Of a stretch of 64,000 bases of DNA, positions 10,045 through 21,291 are shown piece after piece. Each line of letters begins with the position of its first letter. The stretch's first letter is position 1. The stretch spans positions 124,001-188,000 of the forward strand of contig QWDQ01000046.1 in assembly GCA_003868215.1 (NCBI GenBank), in the 5' to 3' direction. The stretch comes from Pseudophaeomoniella oleicola (Eukaryota; Ascomycota; Eurotiomycetes; Phaeomoniellales; Phaeomoniellaceae). Below the pieces are notes generated by a model. The model was not told where the DNA came from, did no database searches, and was given only the letters and a program-made list of their open reading frames with translations. Position numbers and translations under genes: made by a program.

Positions 10045-10377
10045 ATGCCTTCATCAGAACCATCGTCGCCTGGTTCTGTGCTTCGCGCGAGCTACATATC
10101 CCCGTCAGAGTCAAAGACCTTTGTGCACCCTCTAGAAGCCTCGTTTCCACAATTCGATGCGCCAGGCTCCGAATATACGAAGCAGAAAACCAGCTACCTC
10201 TCAGAGTTGAAGGCATCTACGAAGATGTTACAGGAGGAAATGAATATGTTTCTCACGCAGAAAATGGAACAAGACAAGGCTGCTGCTGCCGAAGATGGCA
10301 AGGCCAAGGTGGACGCGGCTAAAGAAGAGAAGGAGGAACAAATGTACGGGGAGGAAGACGTTGAGGAAGAGGGTTGA
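10045..10377 (+). CDS. GON7: EKC/KEOPS complex subunit Gon7
   Basis: A small single-exon ORF of 110 residues with the pattern of fungal Gon7: an N-terminal ASYISPSESKTFVHPL strand region, then YLSELKASTKMLQEEMNMFL TQKMEQDKA as the long helix with the family's typical 'L..LQ..(V/M)N.FLT.KMEEDKA', and an acidic tail (EEDVEEEG). Gon7 is the fifth KEOPS subunit, binding Pcc1 and stabilising the complex that makes t6A37 in ANN-decoding tRNAs. Length and composition fit the family. The start at 10045 is the first in-frame ATG and is followed by PSSEPSSPGS, as in relatives. It is convergent with VPS39, the two stops lying about 180 bp apart. Confidence 0.82.
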   Translation: MPSSEPSSPGSVLRASYISPSESKTFVHPLEASFPQFDAPGSEYTKQKTSYLSELKASTKMLQEEMNMFLTQKMEQDKAAAAEDGKAKVDAAKEEKEEQMYGEEDVEEEG

Positions 10378-10558
10378 AAACGTGCGAGGCTCCATTCGAC
10401 GTATCGCAGCTCGAAGGCTACTCTCAGCAAGATCGGCATACACTGTTGGATATGCTCCGGAGGAGTGAGGTATCGACATTATGGGTATATTTACTTTCTA
10501 TGAACAATTCAATCATAGGATCCTCTCGAGGGTCCTGGCCGAGCAACCACGATTATCG

Positions 10559-13500
10559 TCATCTCCCTACGCCCTGACGCCGATTCGCGCATCCTAGATG
10601 TACAACGTTATTGCTGCCACAGGGGTTAGCAAGGGGTTCATCCATCAGCACTTGGAGTTTAACATACTCAGGGAAGACACTGATCACACTGCCACCCAAT
10701 CTTTTGTGACACACACCGCAAACTCTTTCTTCATCGATCTTCACACGCCTACTCCTACCGCCAATGACTCGTCCACCGGCGGAAGTATCACCAAGCAACA
10801 GTTTTTCTTGCACTCGCACTGCTTCTACCTTTCTTAGGCCAGCCACGATACGGCCTTCTCCCATAATGGTTTCGGCAGCTCTGATTCTACCTCTGAAATA
10901 GAACTCTAGGTCCTTTACAGGGAGCGTTTCCGGTATCATGTTCAAAGTCGAACTAGCGGGCAACCTCGATCCGTGTCTAGCCAGAATTTCGATCGCCGGG
11001 GCCCATCGTGGTTCATAGCCTGATGGAGGGTTGAGGTAAAGGTTCAGTAAGATATGATAGATTGAAGGTTGCTCCTCGATCGGATCCGTAGTTGACACTC
11101 TCCTTGAGGGCGCAACCTTTGTGGCAACGGTATCCTCCGCCAGATGAACACGGTTACAGTACTCTTCTGCTTTCTCCGGGGAGTCTAGTTTGAAGACGTA
11201 GATCTCAAGAGCTTGCTTGTGTTGACCCATCTTGCTAAAGACGATCGCGCGAGCTTCATGGAATGTTGGTTCGTCTCGGGGTAGGAGGCCAAGGACCTTT
11301 GCAGGAGAGTACTGAGAGGAGTCACGCAAGAGGTCTAAGAACTTCTGATGTGAAGAGGTGAATTCTGGGGAGTCCTTCGGGAGTTCCTTCAACTGTTCGA
11401 AATAAAGCGTGAGGAGTCGCTGATGCAATTCTGGCGTCTTATCGTCCAGCTCGTCGATGACATGTTCCAGGTATTGAATAGCGAGCTTCGAATCGATTTG
11501 TTCTAAGAACTTGAGGACTTTGTTTCTGTCAAGCCTTTCCGCATTTTCTGTATCTGCAATAAAGATCTCCATTCCTAAATTCGGGTCTTCTTTCACTGGC
11601 CATTCTGCAAACTCCAGTATCAGGTCGATTGATTCCGGAGGAAGACTTTGTAAATAAATGATTGTCCTTGCTGGACCGTGGAGTTGTGGTGCTGATTCTG
11701 GAGGGGTTTCTGCCTTCCCAAATTTTGCCAACCGTTCGAGCGCTTGTCTATGTAATTTCTTGCCAAAGAGAAAGTCGATCAACTCGCTGTATCGTCCGGT
11801 CTTCTCCAGTCTGTCCATGACAACCTCTGGGTCGCAAAAGTTGGCAATGCGGAACAGCGAGCCTGCTAGTGACGGGGTTGCAAACATGAGAGCCCTGAAC
11901 AACGTTGTATCCGCAAGCACAGCAACCTCCTTCAGTCTTTGGCCCCGATCAAGGTCCTCATTAACGTCAGCCCCTATCAGATAGGCAATAACCCGATCGG
12001 CTTCATCGGTATTACCGTTCACTTTGATATCCTCATCCTTTTTGAGCGAGTTGTCTTCGTTGAAGAATCTTTGCAACCTTCTCCTTACTTCGGCGAGGAA
12101 CCCTTGAAGTTCACGGACGGCAGCCTTGAGCTCTTTCTCATTGGATGGGCCACCGTTGGTTGTCTCTTGGCTACGAATGCTTGCGGTCTCGCTTTTGTCG
12201 TCACTACGATCCTTCAGTGCCGCTACAGCGGCATTTGCAGGCTTCTTCTGGTTCCTAGCGTCATCGATCTTTGATTTGTCTTTGTCTTGCGTAGCATCCT
12301 CCTGGATTTGTTGCTCCTCTTCGTCTAATGCAGATCCGTCATCCTTATCGTCCATGGCCAAGTCACCAGCAATCTCCCTTGGATATAATTTGATCACCCT
12401 TTCGGGGGGTGCTGCCACCTCGGTGAATAGATCCAGAGATTCCCGGTATTTTTTTGCGTCAAACAGTACTTGTGCTTTCTGCATCTTGATTTCACGCAAT
12501 CTGCCTTCCTTGTCACGGACGAGAGCATCCTCTAGCATCCCTAACAAGCTTATGGCCTCATCGAGATGATTCCCCTCAACAAGAGCTTCAGTCTGGGAGT
12601 CGTAATCTAAAGCTCCCATTCTCCATATAACTCTGTCACTGGCAACCAGAAACCCTTTCCCGGCATGCGCTAGGCTTATATTCGGCTGAGCAACTTGTAA
12701 TAGGTTTGCTCCAGGCAGAGAAATAGATTGGAGGAGATTGAGCGTCTGTGGGTTTCGAACTTCAAGTATACCCTTTGCCGGGTCCTGCAGAGCGAGAAGA
12801 TAGGGGTAGGAATAGCCGATAGCCTCAGGTGCCACAGACCAAGGGATCTGTCTCCTTCTGAGAGGCTTTCCATCTGTATCAATGAAATGGGTGTTGACAT
12901 CCTTTGCGAGCAACATTTCTCCCTCGCTTAACCGAGTCGCAAGTGGTTTTGGCATGTATCCGCCCATACCAATGTAGCTCATGGTACCGGCTCCTAAACG
13001 GCCGCCTTCTTGACCAGGACCACCTCCTATGCTTCCAGGTCCTTGAATTGTTTCCACCTCTTGTGATTCGACGTCGACCATAACGTAGGACGAGCTCAAT
13101 CCCGCAACAATCTGTGTACCCGTCGCCCATGTCAAGGTCTTGATACTACTAGGAAGCGCTATCTCGATCGCTTCTCCAGAAAGCTCCATATCATGCCATG
13201 CCCAAAGAAGGAGCCTTCGCTTTACAGCGACAGCCAGCCTCGAAACCAATGACGGCACCCCCGTGCTATCATCTTTAACGACATTACTTGTCACGGCGAA
13301 AGCGCTCGCACCTTTCGTCTTGGTCAATTGTTCTTGGAGCTCATAGGTAGCGAGATCGTGGATCGAAACATATCCCCCACTCAGCGAGATTAAAATGTTA
13401 GCTTCCTTTATTATCGCGAGTTGTTCAATCTTATATCTTGCGAACTTCTCTTGCTCACGAAGTAGCTCTGTGACTCGTTGTTTGGGCCGAGGTTGTCCCT

Positions 13501-13693
13501 CAACATCTTCTGTATCAAGACTTGCCGGAGGGTTTGCGTTGGGGGACGAGTCGTCATTGACTCTGTATATGCGCAGGCTGCCCGTGTTGAGTCCCACGAA
13601 CAATCGATCACCGTGGGCGAGAATAGATTCGATTTTGGATTTGTCGCGCTGCTTGAGCTCGACAATAGGTCGAGCAGAGAATGCCGAGAGCAT
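10559..13693 (-). CDS. VPS39: HOPS complex subunit Vps39/Vam6
   Basis: Two exons: 13693-10668 and 10613-10559, about 1026 residues after splicing. The N-terminus holds a CNH/beta-propeller domain (about 15-310; KIESILAHGDRLFVGLNTGS is its first strand pair). A middle region carries an acidic/charged insert (~440-520) and the Vps39 domain 1 (~560-690, VIAYLIGADVNEDLDRG, LFRALMFATPSLAGSLF). Clathrin-heavy-chain-type helical repeats follow. The C-terminal zinc-binding domain reads VCGVCHKRLGGSVISVFP then, across the intron, DNNVVHLGCANR, giving C-x2-C and H-x2-C. The intron (10614-10667, 54 nt, GTATGT...TGCTAACC...CAG) is a multiple of three without a stop, so the unspliced frame stays open but breaks the zinc finger. 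Vps39 tethers Rab7 membranes to the vacuole in fusion and nutrient signalling. Confidence 0.93.
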   Translation of the reverse strand: MLSAFSARPIVELKQRDKSKIESILAHGDRLFVGLNTGSLRIYRVNDDSSPNANPPASLDTEDVEGQPRPKQRVTELLREQEKFARYKIEQLAIIKEANILISLSGGYVSIHDLATYELQEQLTKTKGASAFAVTSNVVKDDSTGVPSLVSRLAVAVKRRLLLWAWHDMELSGEAIEIALPSSIKTLTWATGTQIVAGLSSSYVMVDVESQEVETIQGPGSIGGGPGQEGGRLGAGTMSYIGMGGYMPKPLATRLSEGEMLLAKDVNTHFIDTDGKPLRRRQIPWSVAPEAIGYSYPYLLALQDPAKGILEVRNPQTLNLLQSISLPGANLLQVAQPNISLAHAGKGFLVASDRVIWRMGALDYDSQTEALVEGNHLDEAISLLGMLEDALVRDKEGRLREIKMQKAQVLFDAKKYRESLDLFTEVAAPPERVIKLYPREIAGDLAMDDKDDGSALDEEEQQIQEDATQDKDKSKIDDARNQKKPANAAVAALKDRSDDKSETASIRSQETTNGGPSNEKELKAAVRELQGFLAEVRRRLQRFFNEDNSLKKDEDIKVNGNTDEADRVIAYLIGADVNEDLDRGQRLKEVAVLADTTLFRALMFATPSLAGSLFRIANFCDPEVVMDRLEKTGRYSELIDFLFGKKLHRQALERLAKFGKAETPPESAPQLHGPARTIIYLQSLPPESIDLILEFAEWPVKEDPNLGMEIFIADTENAERLDRNKVLKFLEQIDSKLAIQYLEHVIDELDDKTPELHQRLLTLYFEQLKELPKDSPEFTSSHQKFLDLLRDSSQYSPAKVLGLLPRDEPTFHEARAIVFSKMGQHKQALEIYVFKLDSPEKAEEYCNRVHLAEDTVATKVAPSRRVSTTDPIEEQPSIYHILLNLYLNPPSGYEPRWAPAIEILARHGSRLPASSTLNMIPETLPVKDLEFYFRGRIRAAETIMGEGRIVAGLRKVEAVRVQEKLLLGDTSAGGRVIGGRSRRVKIDEERVCGVCHKRLGGSVISVFPEYVKLQVLMDEPLANPCGSNNVVHLGCANRRQGVGR

Positions 13694-14555
13694 TGGTATG
13701 GGGTGGCATGAGAGACTCTCTCAGTGAATGCTCACCTAGTCCATTTCGTTTATCGGATCACAACAGATCAGCCAGGTGAGGATGAGTATAGTAACACCTG
13801 ATGTTGTCGCCTCGCTCACGATGTTTCTCCACATTGGAACTTGGAGCTTCCCCGGATTAGTGGGGCATTTGAGGATCCGAATACTACAACGCGTCGCTTG
13901 TTTACTAGTACACATCAAAGATTCAGGACAATTGGAGCCTTTGCAATGCTCTCTTTCAAGAACGCAGGACAGTGTTACAGAGGTAGAAGAGAGCGACACA
14001 TGCTCTGACAGTATATATCAAGGCCAACCCAAAGAGCATTGATTCACAATTGTTTACATGGCCTCCAAGCCAGTTTATGCTTGTTCAATTTCTGTAGGAC
14101 TGTAGACTGCATTTCTTCAAGTAGACAACTCGTAATGTTTCATAGTGTTGTCATTGAGCTACTTGAGTGTCTTCGCCTCTTGTAGAAGGCTCAGATGGTG
14201 TAAAGGAACTTTGAGACTGCATAAATTAACTAAAGTACTGAAGTTGGTAGAACTAGCTTGCAGGATACATATATATATAGCAATTGCACAATTCCATTCA
14301 ACGAAGAAGGGTCCAGTGGTCAATTGGAAATAGCACACGCTAATCCTCCCATTCCCCTTCCGAGTCCGACTGTTCGAACCCTATTGGGTGCAGTTACAAA
14401 ATTCGTAGATAAGAGAACCAACGAAAAACCATCATAAGGTGGTTCTCCTGACACCAGCCCTCCACAACGGAGCGCGGTGACCAAGGTTTTTGCTTTTTTG
14501 TTTGGCATTATCTTGATAGTAAGTAACCTTTCTGCTCGAAGGTCGATCACCGGTT
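13694..14555. other. Spacer upstream of VPS39, 3' of the permease gene
   Basis: About 860 bp holding the VPS39 promoter and the permease 3' UTR. A tRNA-like stretch (A-box-like TGGTCAATTGG near 14317, B-box-like GTTCGAACC near 14372) has no pairing T-stem or acceptor stem, so I do not call a tRNA. Nothing else is seen. Confidence 0.5.
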
Positions 14556-16362
14556 CTAGATAGCTGGCACATGGCTTACAGGCTGTTTACTTTTTTCATG
14601 TCTCCATAGGTACCTAACAACCAACGCTGTCATGGCAAGCGCGACGCTCAAACACGCGCAGGTGATGAATCCTTTTCGGTATTCAGGCGCGTCAACCTGT
14701 TGCCATACGATCAAAGGCAGCCAAGCTTGAATAACGTATGCGAACTCGTTCATACTTCCAATAACGATAGCACGTTCTTCGTTATCATTCGAACAGATCT
14801 CGTGCGCCCACCTGCGAGCAGGTTATGTCAGCAAATGAACTACAACGAGGGAGAAGAGAAAAAAATGTGGAGGACTTCTTACGCCATGGTGATCCCACTG
14901 ATACCAGCACCAGCACCCGCGATGATGTAAGAAAACCATTTCAAGCCCACGGGAATATTCCAGATAGCGAGGGGGATGTCGCTGAGAAGGTTGAATAGCG
15001 CTCCGATGATGATTGCGGGCCATCGGCGGCCGTTAAAGAGAGAGTCAGAAGTCCAGGCGTAGAACAATGTGGCGACTACTTGGACAGCTGGGGTGGTGGT
15101 CGGATATTCGTTGATCTGCTGGACGGTGTATTTGGGGTTTTTGGAACTCTTGAGATACTGGGCGAACGTAGGTTGGGCACCGGCTGCGCCGTTGTTGAAG
15201 AGGATGTAGAGCAGTGTCAGAGCGTAGATATGCCACGAAGTCAGTATTTTCTTTATCTTTGCTTTAGTGTACGGTTGTCGATTCGAGCGTCCTTCGAGTG
15301 CCATGCGCTTCTGGGAGAGCTTGATTTCATCCGGGCTCAGGTAGAAGGCACGCGTTATTTCCGGTACGTCAGGTAGGAAGATATAGCCAGCAATGGCTAT
15401 TGGCAGCGATATTATTCCATCCATGACAAAGAGCCATTGCCACCCTGCCAGGCCCCCTCTCCCTCCGAGGTTGTACACACCGGACATGAGATAACCGGAG
15501 AACATGGTTGCAATGGCGCTGGAAGTGTGAAAGATGCATGATCGTTTGGCGAGTTCGTCGCTACGGTACCAGGATCCAATGATATATTGCATTCCAGGAT
15601 AAAATGCGCTTTCGGCCAAGCCTATCAACGTGATGAGATGAAGTGGTGGCAAGAGGGAGTGTCACTTCGCATACCAACAAAAAAGCGCACAACGTATATG
15701 TGTTGAGCTGTAGAACATGTTGCAAGTAACATTGTGAGCACGGCCCATGTCACCTAGAGAGAGAGATATATTAGCAACTACTGGCTGACACCAGATAGCT
15801 AAACTTACCTCGACCGTTGGAATCCATATAGATGGTCTGACGCGAGTCAGAAGGATATTGCTGGGCAGCTGTCCCACAACATATCCGACAGTCCAACATG
15901 TCTGCATGTAATTGAGTTCATTCCCATAGAGACCAAGATCCTCCTTCCTATATGGAAGTGACGAGCATTAGAAGGGTATCTTCATTCTGACATCTGACTG
16001 GTACTTACATGCCTGACACGAATGCATTGTTGATGTTGGCTTGATCCAAATACTTGATGAAATAACCTGTTAGGTCTGGTCAGCAATTAACGTTGGCAGC
16101 CAGACTCGACAATCGTACCCAGGGAAGCAAACGTTAGAATAGCAGCGTCGAGCTTGAACAGAAATTTCCGTTCCTCGTGAGGCTTGTCAAGCGAATCCCA
16201 TATATAGTTCTGCCATCTCCGCCTAGGGTTCTTTTCCACCAATTCAGTTACCGGTACCTGCGATTCATATGGCTGGCCACCTTTACTTGAAGGGGGACTG
16301 CAAGCTCGTTCGCTGATAGAGCCCTCGCGCTTCGGATCCTCGGTATCTATAGTGACTGTCAT
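14556..16362 (-). CDS. MFS permease, allantoate/Dal5 (anion:cation symporter) family
   Basis: Six exons by hand: 16362-16119, 16066-16009, 15947-15809, 15753-15675, 15621-14883 and 14811-14556. All phases agree and give 504 residues. The N-terminal cytosolic tail (~75 residues) is charged. TM1 starts at [33 protein letters not shown] in pieces; NYMQTCWTVGYVVGQLPSNI, the RPSIWIP loop and RFFVGLAESAFYPG are typical of Dal5-family members; a central loop separates the two six-helix halves; the chain ends RYLWRHEKSKQ with a basic tail. About 12 membrane segments are visible. The family carries carboxylates and anions: allantoate, nicotinate, pantothenate, and sulfonates in yeast Soa1. Substrate cannot be read from sequence. 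It is divergent from the TauD dioxygenase gene, suggesting co-regulation. Confidence 0.88.
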
Positions 16363-17752
16363 TTTTCAAAGTAGCTGGTACCTGTGACCTGTCATTGGGG
16401 AACAAGAACCAAGAAACTGATATATATAAGACTGAAAATAACAAGGCCCGAATCAATTGCTTCGTGAACGACCTCCTTCACGTGGGTCGAGAGCTATGGA
16501 CGCTACGTGTTGGGATGAATGCATATGCCATAGGCCCATAGATGTCGCCATAAGCACTGGAAGATACGCCATACACTGAACAAGGTTCAATAGTAGATCA
16601 AGAAATAATTCGAAGGCTAGAGACCAGCTCGAGAAAAAGCTGATCGTGATCGTCGGGAGTGAGCAAGGGATAGGGGGGAGGTTCGGAACAGTTTGCAAGT
16701 ATACTTTGACTCACTGTGGTAAGGGAGCAGATAGCTACCCATGTGGGTAGATAGAAAAAAAGCACTACTCTGGTCTTCTATGTGGCGGAGGGTTCAACGT
16801 GCTCGGTTGCCTCATAGTCTGGTTATTACTGATGCTTGGAAGCACGCATTCAGTGTCCTTCCAGGAGGAGCGATGCTGTGAGCACGCCATGCCTGGCCAA
16901 GAGTTGGCGTAGTGACGAGTTCTAATTTCTCTATAGATCCCAAGGTAACCGGGTTCTACGCTGTATTGTTCAAATGCACGATGTCGACTTCGTGATTGGC
17001 GAACAAGTTTCGGATGTTGGCAGATGGTCGTTGTTTTCGTGGAAGTGGGTCTCGGAGCAAAGCACGTAATCACGCCCGACTTCCCTTACAGGACATCCTG
17101 AGATACTTACTCGTCTTGTACTTGACCATATGTGAATATGACGGCGACTAGCAGAAGCTGAAGCATTTGCTATCTTATCGGAAGTTGGCCTGAACCTCCT
17201 CAACCTTGAGTCTGTCCGGTCAATGGCTGCCGACGTCTCTTGACAACATACCCATACTCTCTCGCGTGATCGACGATTGACCAATCCGGCAGTAGGCCTC
17301 AATCACGCAATTGCTGCATCTCTCATACCATACATCCTTATATTATAATTCCTTGTCATCTCACTGGTCCAGGTTGGACGTCCCGTCACTCTATCGCGAA
17401 CCTGGACATCAGCCATACCCCATACGGGGCAGACCAGGCAGACCGTGCCAACATCCTCATTGATGGCGTGCTCACAATGGGGGTGTTTGGGGGAAGGGAT
17501 CCTCGGCAATATCCACTCCAGGGTGTAACACCCGTATCGAGGGGAAGTAGAAGGGCGTGTCCGTGCGATCGTCTCCGTACGGCAAGAGCTGACGATAGAT
17601 ATGGCATCCGGTATTTTGCAGTGTCTGACAAATGCTGAGATCTGCAATGGTTTGCTAGCTTCAATCCGCAATTCATATACTATGATTGATGTCCCCCAGG
17701 AGTAAGATGAATGTTCTCTGTACACAACCACCATTCACGTCACATCGTCGAC
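16363..17752. promoter_or_regulatory. Shared divergent promoter of permease and TauD dioxygenase genes
   Basis: About 1.39 kb between the two start codons, with no gene I can support. Several GATA-type sites (AGATAG near 16728 and 16748, CTATCTTATCGG near 17170) are present, but not above what chance gives in this length. I looked for the Cys3/MetR palindrome ATGRYRYCAT by eye and found none. Minus ORFs of 102-143 codons here look like chance. Confidence 0.5.
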
Positions 17753-18999
17753 ATGGCTCCCGCTCCAATCTATCCCACTATCACTGACTATGTTGAGCAA
17801 AAGAGAGACACTCTTGGTCTTCCGAAGGAGACCAGGTCCCGTCTAGAAAAAGCCGGGGTTGACCTCTCAAATGGATATCCTTATCGTCCTGCAAAGCCTC
17901 TTTATCTGCAGGATGTGTATAACATCCGCAATGAGGACCGCAAATATGTCGATGCAGGCACCCGAGCTGATCCAGAAAAGAAAGCCCTTCTAGGTGCTGC
18001 AAAGGAAGTCATTCACTTGACGTCCAACATTGGCACCGAAATCGTGGGCTTGCAACTGAAAGATCTCACTGATCAGCAGAAAGATGAGCTGGCTCTGCTC
18101 ATCGCTGAAAGGAGCGTCGTTTTCTTCCGGGACCAAGATATTTCTCCCCAAGAACAGCTGGCACTTGGAGAATACTATGGAGAAGTAGAGGTTCATGTAC
18201 GCACCCGCTTGTGAGGTCAGACGGGATGGCATGGCTAACTCGCGAGAAATAGCCTCAAGTTCCTCAAGTACCCGGCGTGATAGGCGTCACAGTCATCTGG
18301 CCTGCCCTACAGGCAACTGAGCGACCTGCATCTTTCCGTAATCCTGGCGGCGCTTCCAGATGGCATACCGTAAGTGACTGATTATGAAAGTTCCAGCACA
18401 ACAACCCTTGGATCTGACTTGTTATCAATCAGGACCTCGTCCACGAGCGCCAACCTGCAGGCATTACACATCTCCACAACGATGTCGTCCCCCCTGTTGG
18501 AGGCGACACCCTATGGGCCAGCGGCTACAGCGCCTACGAGAAGCTCTCTCCGGACTTCCGCAAACTCATCGACGGCAAACAAGCCGTCTACCGCAGCGCG
18601 CACCCTTACCTCGACAAAAACAACCCAGAATCCGGCCCGCAGTACGTCGAACGTATCCATCCGCTCGTCCGCGTCCACCCGGCCACAGGTTGGAAAGCTC
18701 TCTGGGTCAATCGCGCCATGACCGACCGCATCGTCGGCCTCGACAAGGCCGAGAGCGATCTTATCCTCGGATACCTGTGTGACGTGTACGAATCAAACGT
18801 CGACATCCAGGTGCGCTTCAAGTGGACGCCGCGCACGTCCGCGCTGTGGGACAATCGCATCACCATCCACAACGCCTCGTGGGATTACGAGGGCAACTTC
18901 CCGAGACATGGCACGCGGGTTACGAGTCTGGCGGAGAAACCGTTTTTCGATCCTGAGGCGCCGACCAGGAGGAAGGCTCTTGGGCTACCCCTCGATTAA
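17753..18999 (+). CDS. TauD/TfdA-family 2-oxoglutarate/Fe(II) dioxygenase (sulfonate-type)
   Basis: Three exons: 17753-18196, 18253-18369 and 18433-18999, giving 375 residues with consistent phase. I chose the ATG at 17753 (CGACATGGCT context) rather than an in-frame ATG at 17711. Fe(II) ligands are visible: WHTD at 185-188 gives His186 and Asp188 (split exactly by intron 2), and distal His333 (TIHNA), with Arg345/Arg349 as 2-oxoglutarate carboxylate candidates. ERSVVFFRDQDIS (~125-137) and GGDTLWASGYSAYEKLSP (~212-229) are hallmarks of fungal taurine/sulfonate dioxygenases such as yeast Jlp1. The expected reaction is hydroxylation next to the sulfonate, releasing sulfite and an aldehyde. Neighbours are a Dal5-type permease and an FMO. 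Other TfdA substrates (aryloxyalkanoates, sulfate esters) remain possible. Confidence 0.88.
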
Positions 19000-19553
19000 A
19001 GTGGACTAGGTAGGTAGATAGCTAGCTAGCTCATCAGTAGGTTCGTCCCCTAAATCGACATAACCAAACATATAAAACGTATATCCGTGACAGTTCTAGA
19101 GTTCCTCAAGACTTCAGTTCTGCCTCTAATACGTTCCATCACCTCCTCGACCACATCGTAAAACCACTTTTCTTAGTCTTCTAAAGTCTATAGTATAATT
19201 CAGCCCATACAATCCACAAGGTTACACGCACATGCACCCGGGCTCTCTTCCCTGTCCCATAAAAATGAATACTTGACCGAATCTTCTACAAGACCCCAGT
19301 TCGACAACGCCACTAGATAGGTAAATACATAGAACGCAAACCAGTAAAAGGATTACCTCTGGAAACTATGAACCATTCACAGTTCGAAGATACGAACCCT
19401 AGGATTGCGTGATCAGTGCCAATATTGATACCATCCACTGATCCATCCTTCCATCCTTTCCATTCCAGACTCTAGAGGGGGGCGTTCTATGTGTGTACAT
19501 ATATACATCTACAGTGAAGAGAAACAAAAAGACGACAAGACCAAGGATTGAGG
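19000..19553. other. Spacer between TauD and FMO genes
   Basis: About 550 bp between two tandem plus-strand genes; it should hold the dioxygenase 3' UTR and the FMO promoter. No coding signal is seen. Confidence 0.55.
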
Positions 19554-21291
19554 ATGACTGATATCAAAGTGTCAAAAGTCGCGGTCATCGGTGCTGGAAT
19601 CAGTGGTGTGGCTTCTGCAGCACATCTATTGCGTGAGGGGTTGGACGTGACCGTATTTGAGAGGGGCAGTGATGCTGGGGGAGTCTGGTAAGGTCAATTC
19701 AGTTAATCTTCGGCCTCGACTTTGTGTTTAAGCACTTCTCCTTGATCTACTTCACCATGAGTTGAGAGCATGAATGCATCAGAAAGACTGACAGCGAAAC
19801 GTCATGTATAGGCGGTACGAGGATGCGGTAGCCGTGGAACCGGAGTATCCGGCTACGAAGCCGTCAAGAGGCGATTATGATCTAATAGATGACCCATCAT
19901 TGTCAGTCGAAGAGAGGAAGAGACGTTTCGCGCCACCTGGGTAAGTCCTTGCATAAATCATCTGTCAGCAGGAAAATAATCGAATAACTGGAAACAGGCC
20001 ATGTTACGCTAGCCTTCGGAGCAATGTGTACACACCGATGATGAAGACGACGCTGCTGGATTGGCCCGAAGGGACTCCAGAGTTTGTGAACCATATTGTG
20101 AACGAGAGGTATATTCAGACACTTTCCAGGAAAACTGGAGTTCATGAGAAAACGAAGTATGAGACGCGAGTAGACGAGTTGGAAAAAGTGGGAGAATCAT
20201 GGATCATTCGCACGTCTACTTTGGAAGCCGAGAGCGGCAGACATGGTTTGAGACGAGAGACCGGTGAGGGTCGTTTCGATGCTGTTGTCGTGGCTTCAGG
20301 ACACTACAACGCACCTAGAGTGCCCGATATTGAGGGGTTGAGAGAGCTGCAAAAGAGATGGCCGGAGCGGGTACAGCATTCGAAGACATACCGAAGGCCC
20401 GAGGGATTTCAAGGCGAGGTAAGTATCATGCTCCAGATCTTGACTCCCAACTGATCTCGACAGAATGTCTTATTGATCGGCGGCGGTGTCAGCTCTCTCG
20501 ATATCGCAAACGACATTGCACCTATTGCTGGTAAGATATTCCAGTCCACGCGTGGTGGTCTATTTGACACACCTGCTGAATGGCTGCCCGCTGGGGGAAA
20601 GCGAGTCGTGGAGGTATCTTCCTTTGAGGTGAGGGATGTGTCACCTACGTCTTCTGGCACATTGCCATCTGCCGATGGGAACTCTGAAACCGATGATGGA
20701 ATTCGGCTGGAGACACTACCTGTACTGGTGCACCTAAAAGACGGGTCGGTCCTGGACGATTTGCACCACATCTTTATTTGTACAGGGTATGACATCTCAT
20801 ATCCCTACTTCCGGCCGTTGAAGCGGTACCACGCGGATGATCTGTCGGACCACCACGCCGACGGTGAGGTGTTGGTTACAGCAGAGGGGGTGATGGTCCA
20901 CAATCTGTACGATGACATCTTCTACATCCCCGATCCAACACTCGCTTTTGTTGGTGCACCATATCATGTGGCAACATTTAGCTGTTTCGAAGTGCAAGGT
21001 ATTGTGGTCGCGAAAGTCTTTGCAGGCTTGGCCTCCTTACCTGCAGAACCGGATATGAGACAATGGTACGCAGAAAAGGTTGCGCAGAAAGGACTAGGAA
21101 GGTTTTTCCACTCATTGAAAGAAGACAATGCAGAGATAGAATACGTGCGTCATCTTGTTGATTGGCTTAACAAGGAAGCAGAAAGGAGAGGTATCAAGAC
21201 CGCAGTAGATGGCCACAGCAAACAGTGGTTGGAGTGGAATGAAAGAAAGGCGCAAATGATAATTTTGAGATATGGAAGAGGTGGAAGGTAA
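19554..21291 (+). CDS. Flavin-containing monooxygenase (FMO/BVMO-like)
   Basis: Four exons: 19554-19687, 19812-19940, 19998-20418 and 20464-21291, giving 503 residues. The FAD Rossmann motif GAGISG is at 13-18 with a Glu ([17 protein letters not shown]) after it. The FMO signature region [13 protein letters not shown] (~205-217) corresponds to the F-x-G-x3-H-x3-(K/R) fingerprint. The NADPH-binding GGGVSS is at 234-239 and the TGYD motif at 335-338. Intron 1 (19688-19811, 124 nt) is longer than the others. Class B monooxygenases use NADPH and O2 to oxygenate S, N or a ketone carbon. It follows the TauD dioxygenase on the same strand, so an organosulfur or amine substrate is plausible but not shown. 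Confidence 0.88.

Noticed and set aside
14309-14395. tRNA-like stretch with A-box- and B-box-like sequences
   Set aside because: The T-arm (GACTG/CCTAT around TTCGAAC) and the acceptor ends do not pair, so no cloverleaf forms. At best a very old tRNA remnant; a covariance-model scan would decide.
16363-17752. Enrichment of GATA or Cys3/MetR sites in the permease-TauD promoter
   Set aside because: The GATA sites number about what chance predicts for 1.4 kb on two strands, and no Cys3/MetR palindrome was found by eye.
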